DNA from: Clostridiales bacterium
GTDB lineage: Bacteria; Bacillota; Clostridia; Saccharofermentanales; Saccharofermentanaceae
Length of the DNA: 39,512 nt
Reading direction: 5' to 3'
NCBI GenBank assembly: GCA_017964005.1
Contig: JAGCSR010000009.1
Location: forward strand, 1 to 39,512
Both the position numbers and the translations under genes were made by a program. The notes beneath the pieces were generated by a model. The model was not told the origin of the DNA. It ran no database searches and saw nothing but the letters and a program-made list of their open reading frames with translations. Within the stretch, counting starts at the first letter, position 1; each line of letters opens with the position of its first letter. Shown piece after piece: positions 1-7,963 of this stretch.

Positions 1-1400
1 AGAGCATCTTTCTCTGTATCCGCCTTCCCTTCTTCCTGAACTCTCTCGCAGGCATATGCAAGGTATGTGGCAAGAAGGGGTGATATGAGACTTGATGTGT
101 CGTCCAGGAGCTTACTGTAGTTGTTTACTTTCCTTAACATACTGTCAAGCCCCATGCCGGAAGACATAACATCCTGATATCCTTCGTCTGCATACTTGGA
201 ATTGGGGGTAGCATTATAGATAAGCCCTTTTAACCTTGCCTTGAGCATAGTCTTGAAAGAACCCTTCTCGGAATCGTTGACTATGGACAAGGATCCGATA
301 TCGAAAGTCTTATCGTGGTAATTACGGAAGTCGCCGTTATTGAAGGATTCCAGGGCTGCGGGATTCAGTTTCCCGAGTTCCGTTGCCATGCCATCGGCAG
401 ATACACCAAGACCATCCAGATATAAGGTCTTTCCGAAAAACTCGAATCCCCAGGCAGCCGGAGGCATCATGGTGATAAGATCGTAGGAGAGATTGTAATT
501 ACGGATGCCGGAGAACTGCTTGCTGCTAAGATCCAAATTGCCGGAACCGGAATATGTATAAGCTGCCCCTTCTGTATCGTCGGAATATCTTCCGCCTCTG
601 GGTGCACTGACACTTAAGAAAGCCTTCTTGGATACGCCGTCCTTGATGGTCCTGGGAGTTCCGAAAGTATAACAATAAAGGTCTTCCGGGGATAAGGACA
701 CACTATCTCCAAAGTAGGAGATACCGCCTGCCGCAAAAAAGCCCCCCAGGAGGTTCGCAACACCTGCGCCTCGGCTGTGACCCATGGTCCAGATCTTAAG
801 GTCGCCTTCGATACCATTGTCATTGATGTATTTTTTCGCAAAACGCAATACTTCGTCACGGGCCCGCATGAATCCTTCGTGGATCGAGCCTCCGCCTGTG
901 ATCATGTCACCTGCCCACTCCTGCTTATATCCTGCTCCCCTGGGAACGATAGCCAGAAGAGTATAGGTCTTGCCGTATGCTTCGACAGTCTTCCTTCCGA
1001 TCGCAACGCCCACGGAGTTGGGAAGCATATATTGGGAGTAGTACTTGTTTGTCTCAATATCCGCAAAGCCCATGGAATCCAGCATATTCCTGATATTGTC
1101 GGAATTCCTGTCGTAATCGGACTCGTATTCGGTATAGTATCTTCCAACACCGGCTTTGGCCGTCTCAAGTGAAAGCTCGGCCAGGTGATAACATCCGAGG
1201 TAAGAAGATCTCATAAAGCAGTCTTCTCTGAAGGTATATGTGTCCCGGATCTGCGAATCTCCTGAATAAGGGGAAAAACTGTAAGTTCCTGTGTTTACAT
1301 ACACTTCATCCGTGTCTTCCGCCCTTACGGACATAGCAATTCCGGATAGGCCGATGGCTAAAGCCATTATTGCGGATACACTTTTCGCGAAAAGCTTCAT
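1..1400 (-). CDS. Secreted class 3 lipase-like serine hydrolase, partial (C-terminus beyond window)
   Basis: The frame opens at ATG 1400 and stays open to the window edge, so about 466 residues are seen and the C-terminus is missing. Residues 1-27 form a signal peptide (Lys at position 6, hydrophobic core, cleavage likely after SVRA). GHSRGAG at residues 207-213 is a G-x-S-x-G nucleophile elbow, with Ser209 the likely nucleophile, in the alpha/beta-hydrolase style of class 3 lipases. A GGAG ribosome site lies about 8 bases before the ATG. It starts 13 bases after the GatD-like gene, so it may be co-transcribed with murT. The substrate (lipid or other ester) cannot be told from the sequence. 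The Asp and His of the triad are not assigned. Confidence 0.8.
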   Translation of the reverse strand, partial: MKLFAKSVSAIMALAIGLSGIAMSVRAEDTDEVYVNTGTYSFSPYSGDSQIRDTYTFREDCFMRSSYLGCYHLAELSLETAKAGVGRYYTEYESDYDRNSDNIRNMLDSMGFADIETNKYYSQYMLPNSVGVAIGRKTVEAYGKTYTLLAIVPRGAGYKQEWAGDMITGGGSIHEGFMRARDEVLRFAKKYINDNGIEGDLKIWTMGHSRGAGVANLLGGFFAAGGISYFGDSVSLSPEDLYCYTFGTPRTIKDGVSKKAFLSVSAPRGGRYSDDTEGAAYTYSGSGNLDLSSKQFSGIRNYNLSYDLITMMPPAAWGFEFFGKTLYLDGLGVSADGMATELGKLNPAALESFNNGDFRNYHDKTFDIGSLSIVNDSEKGSFKTMLKARLKGLIYNATPNSKYADEGYQDVMSSGMGLDSMLRKVNNYSKLLDDTSSLISPLLATYLAYACERVQEEGKADTEKDA

Positions 1401-1413
1401 AAACAAACTCCGA

Positions 1414-2160
1414 TCAATATGTGAAACCTCTTTCAGGTTCTCTGAACTCCTTGCATCTTTTGAGGAATGATCTCATTGAAGCCTCTTCGTATGCGATCTT
1501 GGTATCAGATGCCTCGATGAGTTCCAGGAAAGTATGGGTAAATAAAGGATTGACGATGAATAAAGGTCCGAGAAGGTAGGTCATGAAGAGGTTATGCCAT
1601 CTTATGCCCTCCTCCCTGATACCGGGGTGGAGGCCCTCGCCGCGCTCTGCAACGAATAAAGGCTTATATTCTTCGTTATAGCCCTTGCCCTCGTCGAAGT
1701 AGCACTGGGTGAACTGGCTCTTGAATCCGACCACGTCCTCTTTGCTGCCGTCCTCGAAAAAGTACTGGCCGATCCAAAGAGTATTGTACCTGTGCATCAT
1801 GTCCCTTACAGCATATGTTGGCAGGATGCCGAGGCCTTTGATCTCGGATCCGTCATCGCACTTAATGGTGCTGCCGAACATCTCAGATGCGTTGCCTGTA
1901 AGGAGCATGAACTGGCCGTCCTCTATGGATTTCAAGAGCTCATCACGATAAGGTCTTAAGCTGTCTATGACAAGTTCCTGACCCTTTTCCGTGGTGGTAC
2001 CCACATAGACGAGCTTGATGCCGCCGTCAAGGAACCTTGGCCTTGTGTTAAGGTCTGTATGGATTATCTCAATGGAAGGGTCGCACCTTTTGAGATATTC
2101 GATATTGGTAAGTTCCGCATAAAGGTTACAGACTTCAGGGAATAATATCTCGATCTTCAT
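1414..2160 (-). CDS. gatD: GatD-like class I glutamine amidotransferase homologue lacking catalytic Cys and His
   Basis: GatD normally releases ammonia from glutamine for MurT, which amidates the D-Glu of lipid II. The 248-residue protein keeps the GatD layout: LFPEVCNLYAELTNI near the start, EIKGLGILPTYA at about 106-117, VVGFKSQF at 143-150 and TYLLGPL at 194-200. The nucleophile motif I-C-G-G is replaced by L-T-G-N (Thr88 at the Cys position), and the catalytic His of Y-F-H-G-P is replaced by Leu197. It lies 10 bases after murT, which supports a partnership. It is probably a non-glutaminase partner or structural subunit, or the complex uses free ammonia; this is inference. The symbol refers to the homology group, not proven activity. 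Confidence 0.8.
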   Translation of the reverse strand: MKIEILFPEVCNLYAELTNIEYLKRCDPSIEIIHTDLNTRPRFLDGGIKLVYVGTTTEKGQELVIDSLRPYRDELLKSIEDGQFMLLTGNASEMFGSTIKCDDGSEIKGLGILPTYAVRDMMHRYNTLWIGQYFFEDGSKEDVVGFKSQFTQCYFDEGKGYNEEYKPLFVAERGEGLHPGIREEGIRWHNLFMTYLLGPLFIVNPLFTHTFLELIEASDTKIAYEEASMRSFLKRCKEFREPERGFTY

Positions 2161-2170
2161 TTATATCACC

Positions 2171-3541
2171 TCACAGTCCTTCATCTTCAGCGCGCTTCAG
2201 TATGATCTTGCGGCAGTCATCCACAAGGTCGAAAGCATCGATACCGCAGAATATATAGACCGTATCGTCTTTCTTAAGGTCGAAATCGGCTGCGGCCTTC
2301 CGCTCGTCAAGTTCGTAGAAGATCTTATCTTCGGGGATCCCGGCATAAAGAAGCCTCATATAGAAGTCCGGGGCTCTGGGACCTGTGACGATGAGCTGAT
2401 CCATCAGAGGATCGTTCATCATCTCGAAGTCGCAGTCGTAGAGCCAGCAGGTATTCTCGGACCAGTGGCGCTCATCCTTATAGCAGCTTATGAGAAGGAA
2501 CATCTTCTTATGGCCCGGCATCTTCCTGACATAGTCTGTCGCACGGGATACGGCCAGAGCATTCTTATCTTTGGCAAGCTGGGTAACTACGGAGATCGAA
2601 CCCGACTTCTGAACATTGAATCTGGTATCCGGGATCTTGACCTTCTCCATTATCTTACCAAGCTCCTCGCCCTTATATCCCAGTTCGCGGAACAAGGCTA
2701 CGACAAGGCATGTGTTATAGATATTGAACATACTGTCGTTGGAGATATGGTATTCATAGTCCCCTTCCTTGTCGCGTATCCTGATGGTCTGCTTATCCGT
2801 ATCAATATCATGGCCGGAATAATCATATTCGGGAGACTTGAAATCGCACTTGGAGCAGTGAGCCTTGCCGATGTGATGGTATCTTCTGTAATCGTAGACC
2901 AGCTTGCTGCCGCAGATCGGGCAGATCCGCATGTCATTGAGGAGATTCTCGCACTCGATAACATCCGTAGGCTGCTTCTCGATGCCGTAATAGACCCTGT
3001 CATTCTTAAGAGCGATCCTTCCGGAGATCAGGTCGTCACCGTTAAGTACGAGCTTGGTCTCAGGCGGGATATTGGCATCTAAGATCCCGGCAATGTAATC
3101 CGGGTGTCCGTTCCTCATTATGGAATCACGGAAGAGGTTCGTGACACACATATACTTGGGTGTAATGGTCGGAAATACCTTAACGGCGCTCCTCTCGTCG
3201 ATCTCCAAGACAGCTGTATCGAACTTGGCCTTGCCGGTAAGGGTAGCTCCCTTGAGAAGACAAGTGGACAGACCCGTATCGATGTTGGATCCGTATCTGT
3301 TGCAAAGCACCTTCTTGCCTGCCGCCTCGAACGCGTCGCACAGCATATTGGCGCATGTCGTCTTGCCGTTTGTGCCCGTAACTCCGATTATCGTCTCGGG
3401 CTTGCCGATCTTCTGGAAAAAGTCGGGACATATCCTGATCGCAAGACTTCCCGGGTAATCGGTACCGTTATGCCCCGTGATCTTAAGAACGGGGATGGAA
3501 AGCTTTGCCAGCCACAATGCAGTAATAAATCTTAAACCCAT
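2171..3541 (-). CDS. murT: MurT-like Mur ligase (lipid II isoglutaminyl synthase ligase subunit)
   Basis: MurT uses ATP to activate the alpha-carboxyl of D-Glu in the lipid II stem peptide for amidation, working with GatD at the cytoplasmic membrane face. The 456-residue protein has the Mur ligase P-loop GVTGTNGKTT at 53-62 and the MurT zinc ribbon with Cys207, Cys210, Cys229 and Cys232. The C-terminal part contains WLYDCDFE at 366-373, matching the region that supplies an Asp to the GatD catalytic triad. Length is normal for MurT. ATG 3541 is preceded by GGAGGCG. It is the first gene of a run with the GatD-like gene and the lipase. The ligase motifs look intact even though the paired GatD does not. 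Confidence 0.9.
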   Translation of the reverse strand: MGLRFITALWLAKLSIPVLKITGHNGTDYPGSLAIRICPDFFQKIGKPETIIGVTGTNGKTTCANMLCDAFEAAGKKVLCNRYGSNIDTGLSTCLLKGATLTGKAKFDTAVLEIDERSAVKVFPTITPKYMCVTNLFRDSIMRNGHPDYIAGILDANIPPETKLVLNGDDLISGRIALKNDRVYYGIEKQPTDVIECENLLNDMRICPICGSKLVYDYRRYHHIGKAHCSKCDFKSPEYDYSGHDIDTDKQTIRIRDKEGDYEYHISNDSMFNIYNTCLVVALFRELGYKGEELGKIMEKVKIPDTRFNVQKSGSISVVTQLAKDKNALAVSRATDYVRKMPGHKKMFLLISCYKDERHWSENTCWLYDCDFEMMNDPLMDQLIVTGPRAPDFYMRLLYAGIPEDKIFYELDERKAAADFDLKKDDTVYIFCGIDAFDLVDDCRKIILKRAEDEGL

Positions 3542-3551
3542 CAGTATTCGC

Positions 3552-3593
3552 CTCCGATAATATTATAATATAATACACCAACAAACCGATAAA
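3552..3593 (-). promoter_or_regulatory. Possible murT promoter in an AT-rich divergent region
   Basis: The murT-LUD intergenic region (3542-3674) is AT-rich. On the minus strand TTGGTT, a 16-base spacer and TATTAT can be read upstream of the murT ribosome site, and overlapping TATAAT-like hexamers follow within the run. On the plus strand TGA-TAAAAT at 3608-3616 could be an extended -10 for the LUD gene. Neither is strong enough to fix a start site. Confidence 0.3.
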
Positions 3594-3674
3594 CCAATCG
3601 TCATATGTGATAAAATATTATCGCGCGAAAAAGGTTTATTACCGCAAAATAATCCATTTACGGAGGATCTGACC

Positions 3675-4304
3675 ATGAACGAGAACATTACCCTTCGCAA
3701 CAGAAAGCTGGCAGCCAAGGTCATAAAGGGCCTGGAGTCCCGTCAGATGACCGGATTCTATGCCGAGACAAAGGAAGAAGCTCTGGCAAAAGCGCTGGAA
3801 CTGATCCCCGAAGGATCGTCCGTATCCATGGGCGGCGGCATGAGCGTTCATGAGATAGGACTTGCGGATAAACTCAAGGATGGCAACTATAACTTTATCG
3901 ACAGGGATGCATATGAAGACAAGCGTGAGGCAATGCTCCTGACCTATGACTGCGACTTCTTCCTTTCGAGCTGCAATGCGATCACCGAAGACGGTGTTCT
4001 GGTCAATATCGACGGCAACGCCAACCGTGTATCTGCTATCTGCCAGGGTCCTAAGCATGTACTCTTCATCGTCGGGATGAACAAGGTCTGCGATGATGTT
4101 GACGGAGCCATGAAGAGAGCAAGAAATGTCGCCGCTCCCATTAATGCACAAAGATTCGGACTCAGTACTCCCTGCTCGTCAACAGGTTCCTGCATGAACT
4201 GCAAATCACCCGACACCATCTGCTGCCAGTTCCTCATAACCAGATTTTCGCGGCACAAGGACAGGATCAGCGTTATATTGGTCAACGATAATCTGGGATT
4301 CTGA
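3675..4304 (+). CDS. LUD-domain (DUF162/LutC-like) protein with C-terminal Cys cluster
   Basis: LUD proteins belong to the lactate-utilisation LutB/LutC fold group, but stand-alone clostridial members have no settled reaction. The 209-residue protein has the family pattern: an N-terminal helix, GSSVSMGGGMSVHEIGL at about 47-63, FLSSCNAITEDGVLVNIDG at 96-114 and GPKHVLFIVGMNKV at 125-138. The end carries Cys167, Cys173, Cys176, Cys183 and Cys184, which could bind a metal or Fe-S centre. CGGAGGATC precedes ATG 3675. No lutA or lutB neighbour is present, so lactate oxidation is not supported. It is divergent from murT and convergent with the PHP gene, with only 5 bases between the stops. Confidence 0.85.
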   Translation: MNENITLRNRKLAAKVIKGLESRQMTGFYAETKEEALAKALELIPEGSSVSMGGGMSVHEIGLADKLKDGNYNFIDRDAYEDKREAMLLTYDCDFFLSSCNAITEDGVLVNIDGNANRVSAICQGPKHVLFIVGMNKVCDDVDGAMKRARNVAAPINAQRFGLSTPCSSTGSCMNCKSPDTICCQFLITRFSRHKDRISVILVNDNLGF

Positions 4305-4309
4305 AGCAA

Positions 4310-5068
4310 TCAATAGTACCGAACGGGAAGCATTGGTGCTTCTGTCGGTACGGTAAGTTCCGGTATATCCTCAACGGGAGTTATGGTCCCCCCGAGATAC
4401 TTTACGGGGATGCCTTCGCCTGCCATGATGATGTCCTTATACTCGGACGCATCGGCAACCCTTGAAGGAAGAAGCATTCCGCCCAGGGCCTTGTCGTGAA
4501 GGTAATGGATATCGGATCCCGCGGTCATTGGAACTCCCAACTTCAGTGCATACTGATAACCCAGAGCATTCTGGTTGTCGGGATTTGCCGCGTTATATAT
4601 CTCTATGCCGTCACAAATATCCGGACACAGATTGATCTCATCGATATAATCCCTCTCCCGGTAAGGGTGAGCCTGTATCATTACCGATCCGGCCTGATGG
4701 ACCCGGTCATAGACCTCCATACGGGACAATGACAGGATGTCATCATTTTCGAGCAGCCACTTACCGTCGACACCATAGATCAGGTATTCATCCCTGTCAA
4801 AGTTAAACTCTATCCCGAACATGACATCCAGATCCTTGCCTTCTGCAGCTCTTCTGGCGTCCTCATATCCGGACATATACTGCGCCACTCTGATATTCCA
4901 CGGGAGCGATGGGTCAATACATGTATTGCCGTTGAAGAAATGGTCGGTCACGATCATGCCGCAAAAACCACGGGCGATCATGAAGTCTATATAATCCGAA
5001 CCCCATGCCCTTCCGCACTTGCTCGCCTGGGCTGTATGAAGATGTGTCTCTATAAGAAATCCTTCCAT
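4310..5068 (-). CDS. PHP-domain metal-dependent phosphoesterase
   Basis: PHP proteins are metal-dependent hydrolases, usually phosphoesterases, in the cytoplasm. The 252-residue protein has the expected metal ligands: ETHLHT (His9, His11), VTDHF (Asp42, His43), FGIEF (Glu87), QAHPYR (His134) and GSDIH (Asp186, His188). Length fits single-domain PHP proteins. It follows the membrane-protein gene by 6 bases and is probably co-transcribed with it. The substrate is unknown; histidinol phosphatase activity is possible but no his genes lie nearby. Confidence 0.88.
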   Translation of the reverse strand: MEGFLIETHLHTAQASKCGRAWGSDYIDFMIARGFCGMIVTDHFFNGNTCIDPSLPWNIRVAQYMSGYEDARRAAEGKDLDVMFGIEFNFDRDEYLIYGVDGKWLLENDDILSLSRMEVYDRVHQAGSVMIQAHPYRERDYIDEINLCPDICDGIEIYNAANPDNQNALGYQYALKLGVPMTAGSDIHYLHDKALGGMLLPSRVADASEYKDIIMAGEGIPVKYLGGTITPVEDIPELTVPTEAPMLPVRYY

Positions 5069-5074
5069 CTGCCG

Positions 5075-5872
5075 TCACCTGCCCGAAGCGCTGAAGTAGA
5101 GATACTCGTGTCCGTTCGTGTCAAAACCCGGAAGTTCATCGATCGTATAAAGTCTCGATTCATGATCAAGCTCATTGTTAGCCTCGGTAATGGCATTATC
5201 AGCATACCCGAGCTGGAAAACGGTCCCGTCATAGTCCGAAGGACACCTGACCTTGATAGTCACCGTAAGAGTCTTGCCTTCCTTGTCGTAATTGACCGCA
5301 TATTCCATATTCACTTTGATCGTCTCTCCCCGGGCCTCGAAAACAGTTCCCCCGGAGTAGACCTCATCCGCGGTTGCGGTCTTATTCTCAAATTCAAAAG
5401 AAGTCCCGGTATATCTGTCAAACGCGCTCATCCACTGATTGATCCTGTAACCTTCGTCAAGGACACTGAGGTCACACTTATATTCCGCCGCAACTTCCTT
5501 TATTCCTTCTTCATTATCTGATCCGGAAGCGGTAACTTGCACAGTGGCGGGGATCCTGATAACCTTCTCGTCACCTTCTTCATTGGTCTCACAAGTCTCG
5601 TAATTTACTTCTCCGGCAGAAGTGATCCTTATGGCATGCAGCGATAACCAATCCGAATCCGGTTCCGGAATAAGGGTATATGTGTACATGCAAATGATAT
5701 TTACGGCAAGAAAGATAACACCGCAGAGAACGGTGATGACAATCGGTATTGCTTTACGCTTGCCCTTAACGATGAATATGCAGACGAAAGAAGCTATTCC
5801 GATGGCAGCGACAATGAACCACCAAGGGCTTCCGCATATATGATTTATTAATCTTGCTGTCTCTACATCCAT
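5075..5872 (-). CDS. Membrane protein of unknown function with a large C-terminal domain
   Basis: No family is recognised. The 265-residue protein has two hydrophobic segments near residues 17-35 and 42-65, separated by the short basic loop KGKRK. A roughly 195-residue domain rich in Asp, Glu and Thr follows and is likely extracytoplasmic if the two helices form a hairpin with the N-terminus outside. That domain has alternating hydrophobic stretches consistent with beta structure (for example LTVTIKVRCPSDYDGTVFQL). The ATG at 5872 has a weak GGAG upstream. It is followed within 6 bases by the PHP gene. Confidence 0.7.
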   Translation of the reverse strand: MDVETARLINHICGSPWWFIVAAIGIASFVCIFIVKGKRKAIPIVITVLCGVIFLAVNIICMYTYTLIPEPDSDWLSLHAIRITSAGEVNYETCETNEEGDEKVIRIPATVQVTASGSDNEEGIKEVAAEYKCDLSVLDEGYRINQWMSAFDRYTGTSFEFENKTATADEVYSGGTVFEARGETIKVNMEYAVNYDKEGKTLTVTIKVRCPSDYDGTVFQLGYADNAITEANNELDHESRLYTIDELPGFDTNGHEYLYFSASGR

Positions 5873-5931
5873 TTACAAAAACTCCGGATCATCATGAGAT
5901 CCCTCGGGGGACCCCGCGATATTATACACTT

Positions 5932-6453
5932 TTATCCGAGTTCGTGTTCATCGATCGCATCAGAATAATATCTTAAGGTCCTGTCGTCAAAGCAGACCCA
6001 CTCGATCAGGTCAAATGCATCAGGGTTGGAGGCGACAAATCCATATACGGCATCCGTTGCCACTTCGCAGGCTTTATCTATGGGATATCCGTACACGCCC
6101 GTTGAAATGGAAGCAAATGCAATGCTCCTTATTCCCTGCTCCATCGCAACCGCCAATGATTCCTTATAACAGGAAGCCAGAAGTTTATCTTCATTGCGGC
6201 TTCCGCCGTACCATACGGGTCCTACGGTATGAATAACGTAGTCACAAGGGAGATTGTAGGCAGAGGTTATCTTGGCCTGCCCCGTCCTGCATCCACCGAG
6301 GGTCGCGCATTCCTTCACCAGATCAGGGCCTGCCGCCCTGTGGATCGCGCCGTCAACACCGCCGCCGCCAAGAAGCGTCTCATTCGCGGCATTGACAATA
6401 GCCTCGACATCAGTCTGCTTTGTTATATCTCCGAGGATTGCCCTGATAAGCAT
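5932..6453 (-). CDS. Macro-domain ADP-ribose hydrolase (O-acetyl-ADP-ribose deacetylase-like)
   Basis: Macro domains bind ADP-ribose and many bacterial ones hydrolyse O-acetyl-ADP-ribose or mono-ADP-ribosyl esters. With the start at ATG 6453 the protein is 173 residues and has GDIT at 8-11, NAAN at 21-24, LGGGGVDGAIH at 28-38 and ISTGVYGYP, the standard ligand-binding loops. This start is preferred over a longer frame from 6507 because the domain begins MLIRAILGDIT, ACGGGG lies just upstream, and the ATG sits one base after the stop of the cNMP-binding gene (TGA-T-ATG), a coupling arrangement. The longer frame would overlap that gene by 53 bases. Confidence 0.9.
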   Translation of the reverse strand: MLIRAILGDITKQTDVEAIVNAANETLLGGGGVDGAIHRAAGPDLVKECATLGGCRTGQAKITSAYNLPCDYVIHTVGPVWYGGSRNEDKLLASCYKESLAVAMEQGIRSIAFASISTGVYGYPIDKACEVATDAVYGFVASNPDAFDLIEWVCFDDRTLRYYSDAIDEHELG

Positions 6454-6454
6454 A

Positions 6455-7360
6455 TCAGTCCCCGTACAATTCAGTAATCTCCTTGCAGGCCTTGAGGAAA
6501 TCGACATTGAGATTCCTTAAGCGATATGACAGGAGACGAAGGATCGCGTTGATCTTATCGGGACAGTAATTAAAGATATAATTCACATCTTCCTGGGAGA
6601 TCCGTTCAATAAACGTGCCGTCCGCTTCAACAACCGATGTGGCGCTTCCGGAATCTTCGCTTAAAATGCCGAGCTGACCGAAAACGGAGACAGCCTTAAG
6701 TTCGCCAAGCTTCACTTCACTGCTGCTCCCGAGGTTCTGATACAGACCGACCTGCCCGTCACGGACGATATAAAGGCAATTATCTATATCGCCTTCGTTG
6801 ATGATTATATCTCCTCTTGCAAATGTGGCGGTATCACCCGAATACCTCTCGGGAAGATTTGCGAATATCTCACGAAAAGGATCTGCCGCAGGTTCGGTGA
6901 TCTGACCCTTATTTGACTGGTAAAGATCGATATGTTTCTTGATCTTGGTGAACAGGGATTTCTTCTTCTCGGCATCTGATGCGCGGAGTTGGGCAAGAAG
7001 AGTCTCCGCTTCGCTGTAATCCTTGGTCATATTCCAGACTCTGTTCCCCAGATATATCATCAGTTCGATTATCCTGTCGGGATCTTCTGCAAGATATGCT
7101 CCCAGTTCGCCGCCGGGGATCTCGATAACACTGACACTGCCCTTGGCAACAACCGTGGCGCTCCTGGGATACTCTTCGAGAATTGCCATCTCGCCGAAAT
7201 ATTCACCGGTCCCAAGAACCGACAGCTTGATCTGGTCGTTCTTGCCGAATCCCGCATAAACGAAGGCCTCGCCCTCCATGAGTTTGAAGAAGCTGTTCCC
7301 GGCCTCACCTTCCTTTACGATAACTTCACCGTTCTTGAAAGACTTCTCGACTATGCTCAT
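6455..7360 (-). CDS. Protein with two cyclic-nucleotide-binding domains and no HTH
   Basis: The 301-residue protein has two cNMP-binding (CAP_ED) domains, about residues 1-120 and 165-290, joined by a Lys-rich linker. The first holds a near-complete phosphate-binding cassette, FGEMAILEEYPRSAT, with the Glu and Arg that normally contact the cyclic phosphate. In the second the equivalent is FGQLGILSEDSGSAT, where both are lost, so it probably does not bind cNMP. No helix-turn-helix follows, so it is not a CRP/FNR transcription factor; a sensing or scaffold role is inferred. It is translationally coupled to the downstream macro-domain gene, suggesting nucleotide-related signalling or clearance. 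Confidence 0.85.
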   Translation of the reverse strand: MSIVEKSFKNGEVIVKEGEAGNSFFKLMEGEAFVYAGFGKNDQIKLSVLGTGEYFGEMAILEEYPRSATVVAKGSVSVIEIPGGELGAYLAEDPDRIIELMIYLGNRVWNMTKDYSEAETLLAQLRASDAEKKKSLFTKIKKHIDLYQSNKGQITEPAADPFREIFANLPERYSGDTATFARGDIIINEGDIDNCLYIVRDGQVGLYQNLGSSSEVKLGELKAVSVFGQLGILSEDSGSATSVVEADGTFIERISQEDVNYIFNYCPDKINAILRLLSYRLRNLNVDFLKACKEITELYGD

Positions 7361-7415
7361 GACATTGCCCCCTTCTTTATGCAGTTATTGTGTGGCGACA
7401 ACGCACCTGTGATAT

Positions 7416-7444
7416 ATTATAACAACAAGACAAGCACATAGTAA
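7416..7444 (-). promoter_or_regulatory. Probable promoter of the cNMP-binding/macro-domain pair
   Basis: On the minus strand TTACTA (7439-7444) and a consensus TATAAT (7416-7421) are separated by 17 bases, about 55 bases before the ATG at 7360. The -35 matches TTGACA at only three positions, so the call rests mainly on the -10. The region also lies upstream of the divergent Nudix gene. Confidence 0.45.
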
Positions 7445-7457
7445 GGGGAAAGATAAC

Positions 7458-7955
7458 ATGGAATACGCAAATTATATCTGCAAAGATCAGGACGGCAACC
7501 TCCTCTTATCCGTCGAAAACATAAGCGAAGAAGAACTTTCACAAGATCCTTCGTTCACGCACTGCCTTGCGGTCGTAAAGGTCGGAGATGAATATCTTCT
7601 CGGAAAGAACAAATGGAGACAAAGATATGAGACTTTCGGAGGATGCGCCGAGAAGGGGGAGTCTTCAAGAGACTGCATAGTCCGTGAATGCAATGAGGAA
7701 CTGGGATTCGATTCGTCTGACATAACCTATCTGGGAACGATGAGATTACTGCTCAAGCCCGACTATTTCTCCAAAACGGAAAGGATCGAACTGGGGGGAT
7801 TATACGGCATAACCCTTCCTGATATGAGCATCGATACGATTTACGGCAGGATCAAGGACAAGGACGAGATCACCGGCCTCGCCTTCTACAGTCAGATCAG
7901 GGACAGAGAACCCATTGCCCTGATCGACGAGAAACTCTTGGATTATTACCTTTAA
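7458..7955 (+). CDS. Nudix hydrolase
   Basis: Nudix enzymes hydrolyse nucleoside diphosphates linked to another moiety, using Mg2+. The 165-residue protein has the Nudix box as GGCAEKGESSRDCIVREC followed by NEELGF at about residues 55-78. This fits G-x5-E-x7-R-E-x2-E-E-x-G. ATG 7458 is preceded by AAGGGGAAAG. The N-terminal 30 residues precede the fold and are unassigned. The substrate is unknown. It is divergent from the cNMP/macro pair, which is also nucleotide-related, and convergent with the PrsW gene, with 8 bases between. Confidence 0.9.
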   Translation: MEYANYICKDQDGNLLLSVENISEEELSQDPSFTHCLAVVKVGDEYLLGKNKWRQRYETFGGCAEKGESSRDCIVRECNEELGFDSSDITYLGTMRLLLKPDYFSKTERIELGGLYGITLPDMSIDTIYGRIKDKDEITGLAFYSQIRDREPIALIDEKLLDYYL

Positions 7956-7963
7956 TCCCGAAT

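Noticed and set aside
2465..3082. 205-residue plus-strand frame opposite murT
   Set aside because: It is antisense to a clearly recognised Mur ligase and has no motif or ribosome site.
5890..5925. GC-rich palindromic stretch (CGGGGGACCCCG) after the macro-domain gene as a terminator
   Set aside because: The symmetrical part leaves no loop and no T run follows in the direction of transcription.
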